From assembly GCF_027789125.1 (NCBI RefSeq), contig NZ_JAQFVF010000088.1, forward strand, positions 1-64,000: a stretch of DNA of 64,000 bases, given 5' to 3'. Both the position numbers and the translations under genes were made by a program. Each line of letters begins with the position of its first letter. Position 1 is the first letter of the stretch. The notes beneath the pieces were generated by a model. That model did no database searches. It had not been told where the DNA came from and saw nothing but the letters and a program-made list of their open reading frames with translations. This DNA is from Paenibacillus aestuarii. GTDB lineage: Bacteria > Bacillota > Bacilli > Paenibacillales > NBRC-103111. Below are positions 43,832 to 52,531 of this stretch, piece after piece.

Positions 43832-44317
43832 ATGTCCTTGCATATACAGATACTTACGGTTGGGAAGTTGAAAGAGCGCTATCTCGTTGACGGGATTGCG
43901 GAGTATGTGAAGCGCCTTGGGCCGTATGCCAAGGTAACGATGGTGGAGGTGCCGGACGAGAAGGCACCGGAGAACATGAGCCCTGCTGAGGAGCAGCAGG
44001 TCAAGGTCAAGGAAGGTGAGCGGCTGTTAGCCAAGCTCGCCGCAGACGCTTACGTCGTGGCGCTGGCTATCGACGGTGAGATGTGGTCGAGCGAGCAGCT
44101 GGCTGCGTCGCTCGACAAGCTGGCCACCTACGGGCGGAGCACGGTGGCCTTCGTCATTGGCGGCTCGCTGGGGCTCTCTGGCGAGCTGCTGCGCCGTGCG
44201 GACATGCGGCTGTCGTTTGGCCGCATGACGCTACCGCACCAGCTGATGCGGCTGGTGCTGGTGGAGCAGATTTATCGCGCTATGCGGATAAATCGGGGGG
44301 AGCCGTATCATAAGTAA
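43832..44317 (+). CDS. rlmH: 23S rRNA pseudouridine-1915 N3-methyltransferase RlmH
   Basis: The 161-residue SPOUT methyltransferase modifies 23S rRNA helix 69. Seen are the N-terminal HIQILTVGKLKERYLVDGI, the trefoil-knot FVIGGSLGLS, and the C-terminal LPHQLMRLVLVEQIYRAMRI. In staphylococci this gene is the SCC insertion target (orfX); the end reads GEPYHK as usual. Third-position G+C is high in the middle. It is the last gene of the conserved origin block. Confidence 0.96.
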   Translation: MSLHIQILTVGKLKERYLVDGIAEYVKRLGPYAKVTMVEVPDEKAPENMSPAEEQQVKVKEGERLLAKLAADAYVVALAIDGEMWSSEQLAASLDKLATYGRSTVAFVIGGSLGLSGELLRRADMRLSFGRMTLPHQLMRLVLVEQIYRAMRINRGEPYHK

Positions 44318-44351
44318 CGGCAAGTTTTTGTGCGAAAGGGTCATGGCTGGC

Positions 44352-45314
44352 CTAGAACTTAATTATCACGTTACCTTTTTTACGTTCGGTCTCTACATAT
44401 TTGTGGGCATCGGGCAGAAGCTCCAGAGGATATCGACGATCGATCACAGCGTTCAGCGTTCCATTGCTTGCGAGTTCCATGAGAAACGCCAAATTTCCTT
44501 TGTTTTGCATAAGGCCGGCTGTTGCAAAAACAGCCCGTTTGCCTTTAAACAAGGAAGTCCACATCATTTGTAAGAGGATAGACAGCTTGAACGCGGTAGT
44601 CAGATAAATTCCCTTGGATGTAAGTACACGCTTGCATGCCGAGAAGGATCGTTTGCCTACTGTATCAAAAACGACATCGTAGGCTTTGTTCGCCTTTGTG
44701 AAATCCTCCCGGGTATAATCAATAATGAAGTCTGCCCCTGCTTTTTGGACCAAATCTCCGTTGCCAGCGGAGCAAACAGCGGTGACTTCCGTGCCATAGT
44801 ATTTGGCAAGTTGCACCGCATAAATGCCTACAGCGCCAGAGGCGCCATTGATCAGCACTTTCTGACCCTTCTGCAGCTTGGCCTTATCTCTCAGAAACGT
44901 CAATGCGGTTGCACCGCCATCACAGACGGCGACGGCTTCTTCAAAGGTGATGTTATCCGGTATTAACGCCAGGGGGCTTTCTTCTGAAAGGCACTTGTAA
45001 TCGGCATGTGCACCGAAGGTTTTGACGCTCATCGCCAATACGCGATCCCCTGCTTGAAAACGGGTTACTTCTTTACCGACCGCTTCGATCTCTCCGGCTA
45101 ATTCGCATCCTCCAATTGCATATTTTGGTCTGGACCATCCGTAGATCAATCTAATCATAGATGGATCGCCCTTGCGAAAAGCGCAGTCTGACGGCCCTAC
45201 TTTGGCAGCCTGGATACGAATAAGAAATTCCTTGTCTTTAGGCGACGGTTTCGCGACTTCTTGCGGGACAATCACTTCCGGTGAACCATACGAGATTTGA
45301 ACCATGGCTCTCAT
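44352..45314 (-). CDS. MDR-family NAD(P)-dependent alcohol dehydrogenase
   Basis: A 320-residue medium-chain dehydrogenase/reductase. The GroES-like domain is at 1-125, and the Rossmann motif NGASGAVGIYAVQLAK is near residue 145. The catalytic zinc cysteine is not evident, so it resembles zinc-independent quinone-reductase-like MDRs. ATG 45314 is chosen, behind AGGAGGG; an ATG ten codons upstream lacks a site. A Crp-type regulator is divergent 111 bp away. Substrate unknown. Confidence 0.85.
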   Translation of the reverse strand: MRAMVQISYGSPEVIVPQEVAKPSPKDKEFLIRIQAAKVGPSDCAFRKGDPSMIRLIYGWSRPKYAIGGCELAGEIEAVGKEVTRFQAGDRVLAMSVKTFGAHADYKCLSEESPLALIPDNITFEEAVAVCDGGATALTFLRDKAKLQKGQKVLINGASGAVGIYAVQLAKYYGTEVTAVCSAGNGDLVQKAGADFIIDYTREDFTKANKAYDVVFDTVGKRSFSACKRVLTSKGIYLTTAFKLSILLQMMWTSLFKGKRAVFATAGLMQNKGNLAFLMELASNGTLNAVIDRRYPLELLPDAHKYVETERKKGNVIIKF

Positions 45315-45425
45315 GGGTTTTCCCTCCTTTTTTGATCCATTCAATGATCCTTTACAATCGGCTCCTTAAAGTTAGAAAATGGATAGTAGAAAGAGTTGAA
45401 GAAAAGGAGATGAAGGAAAGCGGTA

Positions 45426-46010
45426 ATGAAGGACATTTTATATAAGTATATGTCTAGATGGACTTCCCTTAACGAAGAAGATCAGCAAGCTATTGTGAGT
45501 GAAATCCGTATAGAAGAATTTAAAAAGGGGACCTTTCTTTTTAAACAAGGAGAAGCCCCTACCAAATGTTATTTCATCCTGAGAGGTTGCGTAAGGCAGT
45601 ATGCGATCGATGAAGAGGGAAGAGAGGTTACCTCCAACTTCTACACTGAAGAGCAAGCCATCGCCATTTTCAATCATCACAAACCAGACAAGTCGTCCGA
45701 TTACACCTTCATATGCATGGAGGATTCGGTAATGGTCGTTGGCGACTTGGATGCGGAAAAGGACATGTACAACAAACATCCTCAATTGGAGTCGATGACC
45801 CGCAGGATGATCGAGGAGAATCTCGGTCAGGTTCAAGAGGAATTCGCTGTTTTTATCGCTTCTTCGCCTGAAAAACGGTTCAAGACGCTGCTAATGAAAC
45901 GTCCATCTCTCATCGACCGGGTGCCCCAGCATCAATTGGCCAGTTATCTCGGCATGACGCCGGAGTCACTAAGCAGAATTAAGAAGAGAATCTACACAGA
46001 CCTTCCCTGA
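45426..46010 (+). CDS. Crp/Fnr-family transcriptional regulator
   Basis: A 194-residue protein with a cyclic-nucleotide-binding-type beta-barrel (about 20-120: FKKGTFLFKQGEAPTKCYFIL) and a C-terminal helix-turn-helix (PQHQLASYLGMTPESLSRI). Phosphate-binding RxS of cAMP receptors is not obvious, so the ligand is unknown. It is divergent from the MDR dehydrogenase and may control it. Confidence 0.85.
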   Translation: MKDILYKYMSRWTSLNEEDQQAIVSEIRIEEFKKGTFLFKQGEAPTKCYFILRGCVRQYAIDEEGREVTSNFYTEEQAIAIFNHHKPDKSSDYTFICMEDSVMVVGDLDAEKDMYNKHPQLESMTRRMIEENLGQVQEEFAVFIASSPEKRFKTLLMKRPSLIDRVPQHQLASYLGMTPESLSRIKKRIYTDLP

Positions 46011-46040
46011 CCCGATAACCCCATTAGTACCATGTAAAAA

Positions 46041-46080
46041 CCCCCTAAGTTTAAGTAATGATTACATTCTAACTAGGGGG
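46041..46080. other. Hairpin CCCCCTA...TAGGGGG after the Crp-type gene
   Basis: A stem of at least 7 bp (46041-46047 with 46074-46080) has five A residues on its left side. It would therefore be a good terminator only for leftward transcription. For the rightward gene it lacks a T-run. Confidence 0.5.
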
Positions 46081-46209
46081 ATGTTTGCGTGCATTGATTT
46101 AAGTCAAGAGACGAGCCTTGAGAATTGGAAACCCGCGGATGCCTTAAGAAAAAAGCTTGCCGTTACAGACAGCGCGGAGATCTATATCACAAATAATCAC
46201 AAGTTTTAG
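46081..46209 (+). CDS. Short ORF, possible gene remnant
   Basis: A 42-codon ORF (MFACIDLSQETSLENWKPAD...) starts directly after the hairpin, whose GGGGG would be too close to act as a good ribosome-binding site. It could be a fragment of a lost gene. No family recognised. The rest of the 46011-46784 gap is covered by the next two entries. Confidence 0.25.
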   Translation: MFACIDLSQETSLENWKPADALRKKLAVTDSAEIYITNNHKF

Positions 46210-46375
46210 GCCCCAATATGCTCCCCGAATCAAGGGGACTCATGATGTCAAACCCAAGCTTTGTAGGTTGAAGATTGATAATTATTATGTTATCTTATTT
46301 AATATTCTAATCTTCGTTTGTTTAATAAACAAAGAAAGTAAATATTTTCAAATAAATTTTTGGAGGAGGGATATA

Positions 46376-46435
46376 ATGAATTATTTTGCGCAATCTTTCT
46401 ATAAGGGATTCAGGCAGTTTTTTTATTCTATTTGA
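46376..46435 (+). CDS. 19-residue peptide ORF with strong ribosome-binding site
   Basis: The ORF encodes MNYFAQSFYKGFRQFFYSI and is preceded by TGGAGGAGGG at an ideal 5-6 base spacing. The peptide is rich in Phe/Tyr (8 of 19) with two basic residues, so it could be amphipathic. Upstream DNA is very AT-rich and could hold a promoter. It lies about 350 bp before the symporter gene. It may be a leader peptide, a small membrane-active peptide or a signal; none is shown. Confidence 0.45.
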   Translation: MNYFAQSFYKGFRQFFYSI

Positions 46436-46617
46436 AAAGACTATAAACAAGTTTGCAAAAATGTAAGGGTTTTATTATGTAAATTTACTTTTGCTTTGAT
46501 CTGATTTAATGGGAATTTAGAAATGTCAGCTAGAAAGCCAGCTAAGATCGAATTTACTGAAAATTAGGTTTGGGATTAGGGTAAGGGTCATCTAATGAGT
46601 CTTCTTTGATAGGCAGC

Positions 46618-46698
46618 CTTGTACACTCCATCGGACTGTACAAGCTCCCAGTAGTCGGAATTAAGACGAATTTAGCGGCCCAAAAGTCCATTGGACTT
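46618..46698. promoter_or_regulatory. Inverted and direct repeats upstream of the symporter gene
   Basis: CTTGTACA/TGTACAAG (46618-46625 with 46637-46644) forms an 8-bp inverted repeat with an 11-bp gap. AAGTCC-ATT-GGACTT (46684-46698) is a second. Both contain CCATYGGACT (46628-46637, 46688-46697), exactly 60 bp apart. They may be operator sites or RNA hairpins. No repressor gene is adjacent except the Crp-type regulator. Confidence 0.5.
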
Positions 46699-46784
46699 CT
46701 AGGGGTGCGGAAGTCGTTTAATGTAATAGAAAGGAAATAAACCTAATATTTTAGCGGAATTTTATCTTGAGAGGAGTACTCATT

Positions 46785-48251
46785 ATGAGAGATAACACAC
46801 AAAATGTACAGCAGGATGAGTATCGCAAGCTCAATCTTGGTGAACGTATTGGCTACGGTTTTGGAGACTTTGCTCAAAACCTTGTCTTTGGTACAGTTGG
46901 AGGCTTTCTTGCCCTTTATATGACGACTGTCAATGCTATCGGTACAGCAACAGCAGGTTTTATTTTCCTCTTTGTCCGTATCATCAATGTTATCTGGGAT
47001 CCAATGGTCGGGACTTTTATCGATAAACGCTCATCAAGAGCAGGTAAATATCGTCCTTGGTTACTTCGTGCAGGTATTCCGCTGGTTATCTTGGCTGCGC
47101 TGCTATTTGCACCCATTCCTGGTGTCCGCGGCTCTGTGCCCTTTATCTTCATCACTTATTTGTTGCTTGATTTGGTTTATTCCGTCGTCAATATTCCTTA
47201 TGGCTCGCTGAACGCTTCATTGACCCGTGACCCTGATTCCGTTGATCAAATCACAACGACTCGTATGATGCTTGCAAACGGTGCCAATCTTCTCGTTTAT
47301 ACATTGTTCCCCATGTTTGTTCAAATGGTTGCATCTAAAGACCGTTCACTCAAAGATACCGGTCTGTTTGGATTAAAACTTAATATGGGGACTTATACGG
47401 ACCCTTCTGCAGGTCATGCTTGGTTTAGCGTTTATGCCGTTTATATGATTATAGGAGCCGTTGCGCTTTTCCTTTGCTACAAGCTCACGAAAGAACGCGT
47501 TGTCGCTAATGCTGAACAATCGGCACAAGTTAAAGTCTATGATTTCTTTGTTGAATTTAAGAATAATAAACCATTGGTCATTTTAGGAATATTCTTCATG
47601 CTGGCATTTACATTTATGTTTTTTATGAATACGGTTAATGGGTTCTTTTACCAGTATACTGTCAATCACTCGGACTGGATGGGTGCAGTGGGTCTGATTG
47701 CCTCAATACCTGGTATCGCTTTTACAGTCTTCTGGCCAAAACTCAAGAGAATCTTCGGTAAGAAAGGCTTCTTCCATCTGTTTCTCGGTATGTTTGTTGT
47801 CGGCGAAATCCTGACTTGGATTTGGAGTCTTGATGGTATGCACGATCAGCTTTGGTTGGCTTATGTTTCAACTTTCATCAAACAATGGGGCTTGAGCTCA
47901 GCGACTGGTTTCATGTGGGCACTTGTTCCTGAAGTGGTCTCTTATGGCGAACTGAAGTCTGGTAAACGTAATGCTGCTATTATCAACGCTATAATGGGGC
48001 TTTTCTTCAAGATCGGCTTTACGCTTGGGGGTGCCGTTCCACTTTGGTTCCTTGCCGCTTATGGATTTGATGGAAATGCTGAGCACCAACCGGCTAGCGC
48101 CCTTTCAGGGATTAATATGACTGCTATTTGGATACCTGCTGTTCTTGCTGTTGTTTCTATGATTGTGATGCAACTCTATCCATTGTCGGATAAAGACGTT
48201 GACAGCATCAATAAACAACTTGATGCAAAACGCGCAGAAATGAAAGCGTAA
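46785..48251 (+). CDS. MFS / GPH-family sugar:cation symporter
   Basis: A 488-residue transporter with about 12 TM segments of the glycoside-pentoside-hexuronide family: GYGFGDFAQNLVF near the start, VGTFIDKRSSRAGKYRPWLL after TM2, and VPEVVSYGELKSGKRNAA in the second half. No C-terminal EIIA domain is present. ATG 46785 follows GAGGAG. No glycosidase lies next to it, so the substrate (perhaps a beta-glycoside or pentoside) is unknown. Codon choice leans to GGT, CTT and GCT more than in flanking genes, which hints at acquisition. Confidence 0.88.
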   Translation: MRDNTQNVQQDEYRKLNLGERIGYGFGDFAQNLVFGTVGGFLALYMTTVNAIGTATAGFIFLFVRIINVIWDPMVGTFIDKRSSRAGKYRPWLLRAGIPLVILAALLFAPIPGVRGSVPFIFITYLLLDLVYSVVNIPYGSLNASLTRDPDSVDQITTTRMMLANGANLLVYTLFPMFVQMVASKDRSLKDTGLFGLKLNMGTYTDPSAGHAWFSVYAVYMIIGAVALFLCYKLTKERVVANAEQSAQVKVYDFFVEFKNNKPLVILGIFFMLAFTFMFFMNTVNGFFYQYTVNHSDWMGAVGLIASIPGIAFTVFWPKLKRIFGKKGFFHLFLGMFVVGEILTWIWSLDGMHDQLWLAYVSTFIKQWGLSSATGFMWALVPEVVSYGELKSGKRNAAIINAIMGLFFKIGFTLGGAVPLWFLAAYGFDGNAEHQPASALSGINMTAIWIPAVLAVVSMIVMQLYPLSDKDVDSINKQLDAKRAEMKA

Positions 48252-48436
48252 CGCTACGCTTGTCACAGTCAGCAAGAGGCTCAGAAGTAACCCTTAGCTG
48301 TCGATATGGCTTTAGGCGATATGCGCGGTAGAGGCCTTGAGGAGAAGCCGGGCAAGCTTGTCCCAGTCATGAATCAAACGTATAGGAATAATGCCGTAGG
48401 GCTAAAACTATGGTAGAGTATGCGTATTAAATGAGA

Positions 48437-48473
48437 AAGGTAGGGCACCCAAGTGTAGAGTGCCTTGCCTTTT
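48437..48473 (+). terminator. Terminator after the symporter gene
   Basis: A 12-bp stem with two G-U pairs (48437-48448 with 48460-48471) and a short T-run. The rest of the 48252-48590 gap shows no gene. Confidence 0.6.
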
Positions 48474-48590
48474 GATGCTGAGGGACGATCTCTATTATTT
48501 TGTCATAATTAAAATTTAGTACTTTTATCCTAGGACGAGTATGACGCTTGCGATAGGAAGTGAAAATATGATTAGAAGGAGTGGTATTGC

Positions 48591-49352
48591 ATGTATCCAA
48601 GCTTTGATTTAACCGGAAAGATTGCTGTTATTACTGGTGCTAGTATGGGAATCGGCTATGGACTTACAAAAGCGTTAGCTCATGCCGGAGCGACTGTTGT
48701 AGCAGCAGCACGCAATCAAATACAGCTTCAGCAGCTATGCGAGGAAATTCGTCAAGAGGGCGGCAACGCATTTGCAGTGTCATTAGATGTCACCAATGTC
48801 TCCCAGATTGAGTCCGTTATGAACCAAATTGCACAAGAACATGGACGCATCGATATTCTCGTGAATAATGCGGGGCTCGGCGACAATCATCCCGCGACAG
48901 AAGTAACGGAAGCGGATTGGGATAGAATGATGGATGTAAACCTGAAGGGCTTGTTTTTTTGCTGTCAATCTGCCGGTAAAATTATGCTCGAACAAGGTTA
49001 TGGGCGTATTGTTAACATGAGTTCGCAAGCAAGTGTGGTCGGAATTCGCGACCATGCCGTCTACTGCACGACTAAGGGTGGAGTAAACCAATTAACGCGT
49101 GTCCTTGCACTCGAGTGGTCAGCACGTGGAGTGAATGTTAATGCAGTTGGACCTACGTTTACATATACGCCGGGAACCGCTGAACGGCTTGATAATCCTC
49201 AATACTTGCAAAGCGTGCTTAAGCGAATTCCGGCAGAAAAGGTAGCAAGTATCAAGGATGTTGCGGGTGCTGTCATTTATCTTGCATCTCCGGCAAGCGA
49301 CATGGTGACGGGGAGCATTCTTATGGTTGACGGAGGCTGGACCGCTCAATAG
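48591..49352 (+). CDS. SDR family oxidoreductase
   Basis: A 253-residue classical short-chain dehydrogenase. Cofactor motif TGASMGIGYG (GxxxGxG) near residue 17, NNAG near 90, catalytic S-Y-K: MSSQ then YCTTKGG. The end (DMVTGSILMVDGGWTAQ) is typical of gluconate 5-dehydrogenase or 3-oxoacyl-ACP-reductase-like enzymes. AGAAGGAG precedes the ATG. Substrate unknown. Confidence 0.85.
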   Translation: MYPSFDLTGKIAVITGASMGIGYGLTKALAHAGATVVAAARNQIQLQQLCEEIRQEGGNAFAVSLDVTNVSQIESVMNQIAQEHGRIDILVNNAGLGDNHPATEVTEADWDRMMDVNLKGLFFCCQSAGKIMLEQGYGRIVNMSSQASVVGIRDHAVYCTTKGGVNQLTRVLALEWSARGVNVNAVGPTFTYTPGTAERLDNPQYLQSVLKRIPAEKVASIKDVAGAVIYLASPASDMVTGSILMVDGGWTAQ

Positions 49353-49393
49353 GAATGACGTGCAATATGAATTCGAGATTAGCACACAAAAAC

Positions 49394-49428
49394 GCCCTCT
49401 CCGCTTCCTACGAGGAAGCGGAGAGGGC
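49394..49428 (-). terminator. Strong terminator between convergent SDR genes
   Basis: A perfect 15-bp stem (49394-49408 with 49414-49428) and 5-nt loop. On the minus strand it is followed by GTTTTTG. It may also stop the rightward SDR transcript. Confidence 0.85.
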
Positions 49429-49450
49429 TACAATGCTTGCTCTTACCGTG

Positions 49451-50224
49451 TTATTGGCTGATTTGTCCGCCATCCACCGTGTAAATGGATTGGGATACAT
49501 AGGAAGCGTCTTCGGATAGCAAGAAGACAGCTACATTAGCAACCTCTTCCGCTTCTCCGTATCTTCCCATTGGTACAGCGGCGCCAAATGCTTTTCTTGC
49601 TCCTTCAGCGTCCGCAGGAACCGTATTCTTCTCAATCTGACGCATCATGCGGGTATTAATGACCCCAGGCGCCACGGCATTCACTCTAACGCCAAACGGG
49701 GCCACTTCCAATGCAACGACTTTGGTCATTCCGATGACGGCATGCTTGGAGCTATTGTAGCCAACAAAACCAGGTGCTCCGATTAATCCTGCACCGGAGG
49801 AAGTATTTACAATGCTGCCGTACCCCTGTTTCTTCATCACAGGTACCACGTATTTCAAGCCAAGGAACGCACCCTTGACATTGACGTTGAGCACCAGATC
49901 GAACGTCTCGGTTGGATAATCCTCAACGTTCGCAGTAATGCCTTCGATCCCTGCATTGTTGAAGAAGCCATCTATTTTACCGAATTTATCAACGGTTGCC
50001 TTGACATAGGCTTTGACGTCTTCTTCGTTTGCCACATTGGCTTGAATGGCAATCGAATTTGCATCACTTAGTCCCAGTTCAGATACGGCCTGTTGAACGG
50101 CATCAAGATTCAAATCCACCAAAGCCAGCTTAGCTCCTTGCTCTGCTAGTTTTTTGGCCGTCGCTTTCCCGATTCCGCCCGCCGCGCCTGTAATGATAAC
50201 CACTTTTCCCTCGAATTTTGTCAT
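49451..50224 (-). CDS. SDR family oxidoreductase
   Basis: A 257-residue classical SDR: TGAAGGIGKA near residue 13, NNAG, NTSSGAG and YNSSKHA with the catalytic Tyr and Lys, and the C-terminal YTVDGGQISQ. It forms a unit with the next SDR (31 bp apart) on the minus strand, divergent from a tetR-type gene that probably controls both. Confidence 0.85.
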   Translation of the reverse strand: MTKFEGKVVIITGAAGGIGKATAKKLAEQGAKLALVDLNLDAVQQAVSELGLSDANSIAIQANVANEEDVKAYVKATVDKFGKIDGFFNNAGIEGITANVEDYPTETFDLVLNVNVKGAFLGLKYVVPVMKKQGYGSIVNTSSGAGLIGAPGFVGYNSSKHAVIGMTKVVALEVAPFGVRVNAVAPGVINTRMMRQIEKNTVPADAEGARKAFGAAVPMGRYGEAEEVANVAVFLLSEDASYVSQSIYTVDGGQISQ

Positions 50225-50255
50225 GATTGATTACCTCCTTTAGATGATGGAAGAA

Positions 50256-50993
50256 TTATTGAGCCGTATACCCGCCATCGACAATTAGGCTATTTCCGGT
50301 CATGAACGAAGAGTCGTCAGAAGCCATGAATAGTACGGCTTTCGCCATTTCTTCCGCCTTGCCAAGACGTTTCATTGGAGTCATCTGCGCCAAATCTCGC
50401 TTACTTTCCTCAGGAATAATCGGAGTATCAATAAAACCTGGGCATAATGAATTTATGCGAATATTGCGTTCCGCGTATTCAAGCGCAAGCGAACGGGTCA
50501 GGTTAATAACGCCGCCTTTCGCCGCGTTATAGGCAGCCGAACCGGGTGATCCGACCCATCCGTACATCGAGGCGGTATTGACAATCGTGCCCCCGCCTTG
50601 CTTCAACATTTCACGGATAGCTTCTCGCGCTACCAAGAATACACCATCCAAGTCGACATTTACGGTATTGCGCCACTCGGAATATTCAAGATCATGCGAA
50701 GAATGAACACGCCCGATCCCCGCATTATTAAAGACGACATCCACTTTTCCGAAAGCTTCAACGGCTCGTTTGAAAATATCAGCAACTTCTTCTTCGATTG
50801 TGATATTTGCTTTTAAAAATAATGCATCGGCATGGAGCGCTTTTAGCTCCTTCTCGAATGCCAGCCCTTTTTCTTCATTTAAATCAACTAGAACCACTTT
50901 GGCCCCTTCTGATACAAACAGACGCGCTGTCGCGGCACCGATACCAGATGCTCCACCAGTAATCACGGCTACTTTGTTATGCAGTTTACCCAT
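50256..50993 (-). CDS. SDR family oxidoreductase
   Basis: A 245-residue SDR with TGGASGIGAATA, NNAGIG, catalytic S and YNAAKGG, ending in LIVDGGYTAQ. The frame extends upstream, but ATG 50993 follows TAGGAGGATC and starts the normal MGKLHNKVAVIT. It is first in a two-gene minus-strand operon. The pair is similar but not identical, suggesting old paralogues. Confidence 0.85.
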   Translation of the reverse strand: MGKLHNKVAVITGGASGIGAATARLFVSEGAKVVLVDLNEEKGLAFEKELKALHADALFLKANITIEEEVADIFKRAVEAFGKVDVVFNNAGIGRVHSSHDLEYSEWRNTVNVDLDGVFLVAREAIREMLKQGGGTIVNTASMYGWVGSPGSAAYNAAKGGVINLTRSLALEYAERNIRINSLCPGFIDTPIIPEESKRDLAQMTPMKRLGKAEEMAKAVLFMASDDSSFMTGNSLIVDGGYTAQ

Positions 50994-51056
50994 GGTTGAT
51001 CCTCCTAGTATAATGATTAGAAATATAAAATTAAGCTTTAAAATTACTATTTTGCG

Positions 51057-51073
51057 GTACAAGTTAATTGTAC
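51057..51073. promoter_or_regulatory. Candidate TetR operator
   Basis: GTACAA-GTTAA-TTGTAC is a perfect 6-bp inverted repeat with a 5-bp spacer. It is in the divergent region between the SDR operon and the TetR-type gene. Confidence 0.5.
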
Positions 51074-51168
51074 TATTCTGTTCACATATAACAATCATCA
51101 AGGTTCTGGCTGATGTTCAAGCAGTAGACACTTTAATATGAAATGTCTTTTTGGGAGGAGGTTTATTC

Positions 51169-51825
51169 ATGAATGATCGACAACGAAATCGGACAAAAGA
51201 GCATTTGAAATCCGCTTTTATTAAACTCATTAAAGAGAAGGGCTATCATAACGTTTCCGTAAAAGACATCGTGGATTGCGCCGCTTATAATCGGAGCACC
51301 TTCTATGTGCATTATCAGGATAAAATACTATTGGCTGAGGACATGCTTGCTTCTATGATTCAGGGCCTGGAGGATTCCGTTGGCCAACCGTATTACCCTG
51401 GACAGCAGATATATGCAAATAAGCTAAACGCACCTTCGTTTGCTATTATTAGTTACATTTATGAAAACCGCGATTTCTTTGAGCTTATTAAATATGACGA
51501 TACATTACCGGGGCTGCATACGGAATTTCCACAAACTATCTTGAAGATCTATAAGGAACAATTTATTTTTGAAACCTTAAACCACGCGCAAGTCAATATG
51601 GACTATTTTAAACGCTATACGGCTTTTGGTTTTTATGGACTGATTCTGATGTGGATCAAGAATGACTTTAAGGAGTCGTTAGAGGAATTTATTAAAGAAG
51701 TCATCGACCTTACGAAAACACATATCCATTCTATTAAGTACGTGGGGAAAAATGGTGATTCGCCCAATTCTTCCGATACGGCTAACCGAATTGTCTCGCT
51801 AAAGGATTCTTGGAGCAAAAAATGA
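51169..51825 (+). CDS. TetR/AcrR-family transcriptional regulator
   Basis: A 218-residue regulator with an N-terminal TetR helix-turn-helix (KDIVDCAAYNRSTFYVHYQDK) and a C-terminal domain of the YfiR/TetR_C_33 sort (KRYTAFGFYGLILMWIKNDF). ATG 51169 has GGGAGGAGG. It is divergent from two SDR genes and 13 bp upstream of a methyltransferase gene, so it probably controls the SDRs and itself. Confidence 0.88.
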   Translation: MNDRQRNRTKEHLKSAFIKLIKEKGYHNVSVKDIVDCAAYNRSTFYVHYQDKILLAEDMLASMIQGLEDSVGQPYYPGQQIYANKLNAPSFAIISYIYENRDFFELIKYDDTLPGLHTEFPQTILKIYKEQFIFETLNHAQVNMDYFKRYTAFGFYGLILMWIKNDFKESLEEFIKEVIDLTKTHIHSIKYVGKNGDSPNSSDTANRIVSLKDSWSKK

Positions 51826-51838
51826 GGGAGAGATACGA

Positions 51839-52441
51839 ATGGGAAATACCGATAAGTTTGAAATGATCGCTAATATATATGACACGCCTGAAAGGGTCCA
51901 GATTGCCAAGGTATCATCAGACGCCATTCGTAATTATTTAGTTGATGCTAAAAGTAAGCAAGCGATTGATTTTGGCTGCGGAACAGGTCTTGTCGGTTTG
52001 AACTTGATAGACGAATTTAAGTCGATACTTTTTCTGGATACATCAGCGAATATGATTAACCAAATCAAACAGAAAGTTTCTGATCTTCAAATTCAGAATG
52101 CAGATACGTTATGCTTTGATTTTGAAGCGGATGACCTATCGAATCTTCGAGCGGACTATATATTTATGGCTCAAGTTCTGCTGCATATCAAGGATATTGA
52201 ATTCGTGTTAGCAAGGCTTTTTGATGTTCTGAATGAAGGCGGGCATTTACTAATTGTAGATTTTGATAAAAATGAAAAGGTAGCGTCAGATTTCGTTCAT
52301 AACGGATTCAACCAAGATGAGCTGGCTGACAGGATGACCCAAATAGGCTATAGGGGGATTAGCTCCGAAACTTTTCATACGGGAAGTAAAATATTTATGG
52401 GACAAGATGCATCTATGTTTGTTCTGGATGCTCGGAAGTAA
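51839..52441 (+). CDS. Class I SAM-dependent methyltransferase
   Basis: A 200-residue methyltransferase. Motif I is AIDFGCGTGLVGLNL (about residues 42-56), motif II FLDTSANMI, and motif IV region IFMAQVLLHIKD. It is in an operon with the TetR-type gene. Substrate unknown. Confidence 0.85.
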   Translation: MGNTDKFEMIANIYDTPERVQIAKVSSDAIRNYLVDAKSKQAIDFGCGTGLVGLNLIDEFKSILFLDTSANMINQIKQKVSDLQIQNADTLCFDFEADDLSNLRADYIFMAQVLLHIKDIEFVLARLFDVLNEGGHLLIVDFDKNEKVASDFVHNGFNQDELADRMTQIGYRGISSETFHTGSKIFMGQDASMFVLDARK

Positions 52442-52531
52442 ACGTTTGTCCCTAACAATCATGCAAGTTTTCTTTTGGGTGGGCATAATGGATATGTTGC
52501 TATCGAAAGGAAGGAGCTGCATGACACGGAA

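Noticed and set aside
46157..46375. Longer frame ending in the 19-residue peptide
   Set aside because: The upstream part has no ribosome-binding site and no coding character; the strong site serves only the last ATG at 46376.
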